Position numbers and translations under genes: made by a program. From an uncultured Flavobacteriales bacterium (GTDB taxonomy: Bacteria; Bacteroidota; Bacteroidia; Flavobacteriales_D; Sanyastnellaceae), in NCBI GenBank assembly GCA_949373165.1, contig CASICO010000039.1, forward strand, positions 1 through 37,009: a stretch of DNA of 37,009 nucleotides, in the 5' to 3' direction. Shown in pieces: positions 33,774 to 37,009 of this stretch. A model generated the notes under the pieces. That model saw nothing but the letters and a program-made list of their open reading frames with translations, was not told where the DNA came from and ran no database searches. Each line of letters begins with the position of its first letter. Position 1 is the stretch's first letter.

Positions 33774-34446
33774 CTTCGAGCAGTCGGTTGACGTTCCCTA
33801 GGGTTCCAAAAACCACCAAGGTGTCCGTTTGCTGCACCTGCGTATCCGGCCGTGGAATGCCGATCAAATGCTCTCGGTCTTCCCCTTTCTCGGAATAGGT
33901 TCTTCGAATGGTGATCAACCGAAGTTCGTACCGGTTGGTCAAGTCAATCTCACCCAAAGTTCTTCCCACACATCCAGTAGGGGCTTGAATTTCTGCGATC
34001 TCAAAGTCGTCGGGCAACTCCAAAAAACCGCGCAAGTTGGGGTTCATCAAGCGTTCCGCCACCAGAGAGGCGAATTCGGTTTCTGGCGCCAGAATTTCTT
34101 GAACGCCGAGTTTCCGCAGAATCCGCTCTTGGTCTCTCCCAGACGCGCGAACAATCACGCGGGGAATGCCAAGGTCCATGAGGTTGAGCGTGGTCAGCAC
34201 CGTGGCTTCAAAATTCTCCCCGATGGCCACCACGGCGGCATCCAGTTCTTCGAGTTTTTGACTGCGGAGTGCTTTGGGGTCAGTGGAGTCCATGGTGATG
34301 GCCAAGGCCACATCATCGGCCACATTTTCTACCCGCTCTTCCACACAATCAATGGCAAAGACTTCGGCACCGCGGCCAGCCATCTCAAGGGCGATTCTGG
34401 AACCGTATTTGCCGATTCCAATCACGACATAACGCATGCTCTTCAT
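33763..34446 (-). CDS. KtrA/TrkA-type potassium channel regulator (RCK domains)
   Basis: This cytoplasmic gating subunit binds NAD(H) or ATP and controls a Trk/Ktr potassium channel. The 227-residue product has an RCK_N Rossmann fold (residues about 4-135), with the nucleotide motif VVIGIGKYGSRIA, the acidic strand end VFAIDC, and VVAIGENFEATVL. An RCK_C domain (about 145-225) follows, with LPDDFEIAEIQAPTG, and ends VQQTDTLVVFG. The length and two-domain form match KtrA more than the double-sized TrkA. No channel subunit (KtrB/TrkH) is in the window. The start is ATG 34446 or 34437. It lies 9 nt after kynU on the same strand. Confidence 0.88.
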   Translation of the reverse strand: MKSMRYVVIGIGKYGSRIALEMAGRGAEVFAIDCVEERVENVADDVALAITMDSTDPKALRSQKLEELDAAVVAIGENFEATVLTTLNLMDLGIPRVIVRASGRDQERILRKLGVQEILAPETEFASLVAERLMNPNLRGFLELPDDFEIAEIQAPTGCVGRTLGEIDLTNRYELRLITIRRTYSEKGEDREHLIGIPRPDTQVQQTDTLVVFGTLGNVNRLLEVNE

Positions 34447-34455
34447 GGGTGCAAT

Positions 34456-35760
34456 CTACTTTGACTCCTTTAGGCCTTGTTCCAGTATGATCAAGAATTC
34501 TGCGACATCTGCAAACCGATTGTAGAGTGGCACTGGCGCCAGGCGAATGACAGCGGGTTCACGCCAGTCTACGATGACGCCGTTTTCTGTGAGGTGATTG
34601 TAGAGGGATTTGCCTTTGCCATGGGCGACCACGCTCAGTTGGCACCCACGGGCGTTCGGGTCCGAAGGGGTGAGGATTTCAAGGTGAACTCCGGAGGATT
34701 TTGCCACGGCGTGAATGCCGCGTTCCAGAAAGCCCGTGAGGGCCAATGACTTTGTGCGAAGGCGGTCTATCCCCGCGGCACGGAACTCTGCAAGAGACGC
34801 CAACAGGGCAGCCATATTGAAAACGGGTGCGTTGGATGTTTGCCACCCCTCGGCGCCGGGCATGAGGTCGAAGTCTGGCTCCATGAGAAAACGACGGCTT
34901 TCGGCGTGTCCCCACCAGCCTTCTAGCCTGGCCAGTTCAGGTTTGTTTGCGTGGCGGTCATGGACAAATGCGCCTGCAGTGCAGCCGGGACCTCCATTGA
35001 GGTATTTGTAGCCGCACCAACACGCGAAGTCGACGTCCCAGTTGTGCAATTGAAGCGGGACGTTGCCAACGGCATGGGCCAAGTCAAAGCCACAGGTTGC
35101 TCCCACAGCATGCGCGGCGGCGGTGATTTCTGCCATGGGCATCCATTGCCCGGTATAGTATTGAACGCCGCAAAGCATGACACAAGCCAAATGTTGACCC
35201 TCTTGTTCAATTCTGGCTTCAATGTCTTCGGTGCGAAGGGTGTGTTCGCCAGGACGCGGTTCGAGTTCAATGAGGTGGTGCTCTGGGTCTAGGCCGTGCA
35301 TGCGCAGTTGAGAAACCGCAGCGTACCGGTCGCTGGGAAAGGCCCCTTTCTCGATCATCAAGCGGGTGCGGCGTCCTGCTGGCCGGTAAAAGGAAACAAG
35401 CAGGAGGTGCAGGTTTACCGTGAGGGCGTTCATGGCCACAACTTCCCTTGGATTTGCACCCACAATGGCTGCGAGGTCATCGGTGGCAAAAGCATGGTAA
35501 TTCACCCAGGGCCGTTTGGCTTGAAAGTGTCCCTCCACGCCATATTTCTTCCAGTCGTCTAACTCATCTTGGATGACGGCGGCAGCCCCTTTTGGCTGGA
35601 GCCCCAGGCTGTTTCCGGTGAAGTACAACGCAGGGTTTTCGCCATGGGGCGGAACGTGAAAGTGGTCGCGAAACGAGGCCAGTGGATCGGCGGCATCCAA
35701 TTGGCGGGCTTCGTTCAAAAAGGCCTCGGCTTCTTTCCAGTTTGGCATGACAGGGGGCAT
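34456..35760 (-). CDS. kynU: Kynureninase
   Basis: KynU is a pyridoxal-phosphate enzyme that cleaves kynurenine (or 3-hydroxykynurenine) to anthranilate (or 3-hydroxyanthranilate) plus alanine in tryptophan breakdown or NAD synthesis. The 434-residue product has normal length. It shows YFTGNSLGLQPKG, the PLP phosphate-binding segment MNALTVNLHLLL, KGAFPSDRYA, GFDLAHAVGNVPL with the PLP-contacting aspartate, and the Schiff-base lysine in CWCGYKYLNGGPG (Lys252). ASLAEFRAAG and a C-terminal PVPLYNRF follow. The start is ATG 35760 or 35748. No other kynurenine-pathway gene is nearby; the partner downstream is ktrA, and hemL is divergent 76 nt away. Confidence 0.96.
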   Translation of the reverse strand: MPPVMPNWKEAEAFLNEARQLDAADPLASFRDHFHVPPHGENPALYFTGNSLGLQPKGAAAVIQDELDDWKKYGVEGHFQAKRPWVNYHAFATDDLAAIVGANPREVVAMNALTVNLHLLLVSFYRPAGRRTRLMIEKGAFPSDRYAAVSQLRMHGLDPEHHLIELEPRPGEHTLRTEDIEARIEQEGQHLACVMLCGVQYYTGQWMPMAEITAAAHAVGATCGFDLAHAVGNVPLQLHNWDVDFACWCGYKYLNGGPGCTAGAFVHDRHANKPELARLEGWWGHAESRRFLMEPDFDLMPGAEGWQTSNAPVFNMAALLASLAEFRAAGIDRLRTKSLALTGFLERGIHAVAKSSGVHLEILTPSDPNARGCQLSVVAHGKGKSLYNHLTENGVIVDWREPAVIRLAPVPLYNRFADVAEFLIILEQGLKESK

Positions 35761-35836
35761 GGGTCTCTCAGTTCTTGGCCGACAAAGGAAACGTCTTGGC
35801 GGCTCTGAGCGCTAATTTCGCGCTGAATCCATTGAC

Positions 35837-37009
35837 ATGGCCAATACCACCTCACATAAGCGCACCCAGAGTGCAGCCTTGTTCGAAGAAGCTAGACGCC
35901 GTTTCCCCGGTGGCGTCAATTCACCTGTCCGTGCCTTTGGTGCTGTCGGAGGAACGCCACTGTTCATGGACAAAGGCAAAGGCCCCCATATCTGGGATGC
36001 GGACGGGCAGAAATACATCGACTTCTGTTGTTCTTGGGGCCCCTTGATTTTGGGCCATGCCCACCCCGTTGTTCAGGACAGAATTTTGAAGGCTGTGGCG
36101 GATGGAACTTCGTTTGGAACCCCCACGCGCTTGGAGAATGAATTGGGGGGGATGATTCTAGACAATCATCCTTTTGCTGAGCGGATTCGGTTTGTGTCCA
36201 GCGGCACAGAGGCGGCGATGAGCGCGATTCGATTGGCACGAGGGGTCACCGGAAAAACCAAGATTTTAAAATTCGATGGCTGTTACCACGGTCATGTAGA
36301 TGCACTATTGGTAAAGGCCGGAAGCGGCCTAGCGACTTTGGGGACATCGACTTCCGCGGGGGTCCCGGAGGCGTACGCCCGTGAAACGTTGGTGTTGCCG
36401 CTGAATGACTTGGAAGCCCTGGAGGCGACCATGAAGCAGCATGCAGATGATTTGGCTGTGGTGGCCATCGAGCCCATTCCGGCCAACAATGGGTTGCTCA
36501 TTCAAGACGCCTCTTTTCTCCAAGGTGTCCGGGATTTGTGCGACAAATACGGCGTGTTGTTGTTGTTCGATGAGGTCATCAGCGGGTTTCGTGTGGCTTT
36601 CGGTGGTGCGTCGGAATATTATGGAATCCGCCCCGATGTAATGGCTTTTGGCAAGATCATCGGTGGCGGCATGCCAGTAGGGGCTTACGCGGCTTCTGCA
36701 GAAATCATGGACCACGTGGCTCCTGTAGGCCCGGTATACCAGGCGGGCACATTGAGTGGCAATCCTGTTGCAATGGCCGCTGGAGCGGGCCAGCTTTCGG
36801 TTTGTTTGCAGCCCGGATTTTATGAAGATCAGGAGCGCAGGACGCGCCGTTTGGTGGACCCCATTCTGGCACATGCCCAGCGCAAGGGTCAGCCTCTGCG
36901 GATGTTCACGCGCGGCAGCATTTTCTGGTTGGCGTTCAGTGACCGCATCCACATTCGGAAGAGCAGTGAAATCGATCCGGACAGCATGGCTCACTTCTCT
37001 AAATTGCAC
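35837..37009 (+). CDS. hemL: Glutamate-1-semialdehyde 2,1-aminomutase (3' truncated by window)
   Basis: HemL converts glutamate-1-semialdehyde, the HemA product, into 5-aminolevulinate using pyridoxal phosphate. The gene starts at ATG 35837 and is open to the window end: 391 codons are visible out of about 430 expected. Motifs are in order: ARRRFPGGVNSPVRAF, the HemL-type CSWGPLILGHAHP, RFVSSGTEAAMSAIRLAR, the YHGHVDALLVKAGSG loop, FDEVISGFRVAFGG, and the catalytic lysine in FGKIIGGGMPVGAY (Lys273), followed by AGTLSGNPVAMAAG. Biosynthetic aminotransferases such as ArgD lack the PGGVNSPVR start. It is divergent from kynU. Confidence 0.97.
   Translation, partial: MANTTSHKRTQSAALFEEARRRFPGGVNSPVRAFGAVGGTPLFMDKGKGPHIWDADGQKYIDFCCSWGPLILGHAHPVVQDRILKAVADGTSFGTPTRLENELGGMILDNHPFAERIRFVSSGTEAAMSAIRLARGVTGKTKILKFDGCYHGHVDALLVKAGSGLATLGTSTSAGVPEAYARETLVLPLNDLEALEATMKQHADDLAVVAIEPIPANNGLLIQDASFLQGVRDLCDKYGVLLLFDEVISGFRVAFGGASEYYGIRPDVMAFGKIIGGGMPVGAYAASAEIMDHVAPVGPVYQAGTLSGNPVAMAAGAGQLSVCLQPGFYEDQERRTRRLVDPILAHAQRKGQPLRMFTRGSIFWLAFSDRIHIRKSSEIDPDSMAHFSKLH

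Overview
The window (about 37 kb, roughly 55% G+C, coding density near 95%) looks like chromosomal DNA of a member of the Bacteroidota, probably a Flavobacteriales-type lineage. The grounds are a type B T9SS / gliding-motility C-terminal sorting domain, a DUF4286 gene directly before rsmA, a lipoprotein of the Bacteroidota Ig-like family whose mature N-terminus begins CAQVGSP, a plug-bearing TonB-dependent receptor, TAnnTTTG-type promoter elements and little use of Shine-Dalgarno sites. I see no tRNA, rRNA, CRISPR, insertion sequence or integrase. Most genes are housekeeping.

Layout. 1-689: 3' end of mfd (+). 734-5123 (-): DUF4286, rsmA, fructose-bisphosphatase and a TonB-dependent receptor, read in that order. 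5235-9819 (+): a 1380-residue repetitive surface fibre and a small secreted dockerin-like protein, closed by a strong terminator. 9923-10693 (+): a YhhN/TMEM86 membrane protein, convergent with a (-) pair made of a copper-type HMA lipoprotein and heme A synthase (10653-12100). 12174-13085 (+): an EamA transporter. 13088-16757 (-): serS, a coiled-coil lipoprotein and a TPR protein joined by 4-nt stop/start overlaps. 16856-17656 (-): rplU-rpmA. 17767-20530 (-): hemA and a hemC-hemD fusion. 20668-24382 (-): nrdB-nrdA. 24761-28129 (+): secA. 28292-28978 (-): comF. 29047-33773 (+): DUF72 protein, free methionine-R-sulfoxide reductase, an Ig-like lipoprotein and a T9SS type B cargo protein. 33763-35760 (-): kynU then a KtrA-like potassium regulator. 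35837-end (+): hemL, cut by the window edge.

How the genes work together. Tetrapyrrole synthesis recurs: hemA and hemL make 5-aminolevulinate by the C5 route, the HemCD fusion carries out hydroxymethylbilane and uroporphyrinogen III synthesis in one chain, and CtaA makes heme A next to a putative copper-handling lipoprotein, which fits supply of an aa3-type oxidase. NrdA/NrdB form a class Ia ribonucleotide reductase. SecA, the T9SS cargo, the lipoproteins and the fibre mark a secretion-active cell surface.

The most unusual object is the fibre gene. It holds two unrelated tandem arrays (6 x 117 bp and 12 x 114 bp), and both show a second-order two-unit pattern in their synonymous or near-synonymous variants, which points to recent block duplication. 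A second theme is broken reading frames: hemA, the TonB-dependent receptor and the T9SS cargo gene each need one single-base correction, and the fructose-bisphosphatase gene has an anomalous 3' end. Two of the breaks sit at homopolymers, so sequence error is at least as likely as real inactivation.
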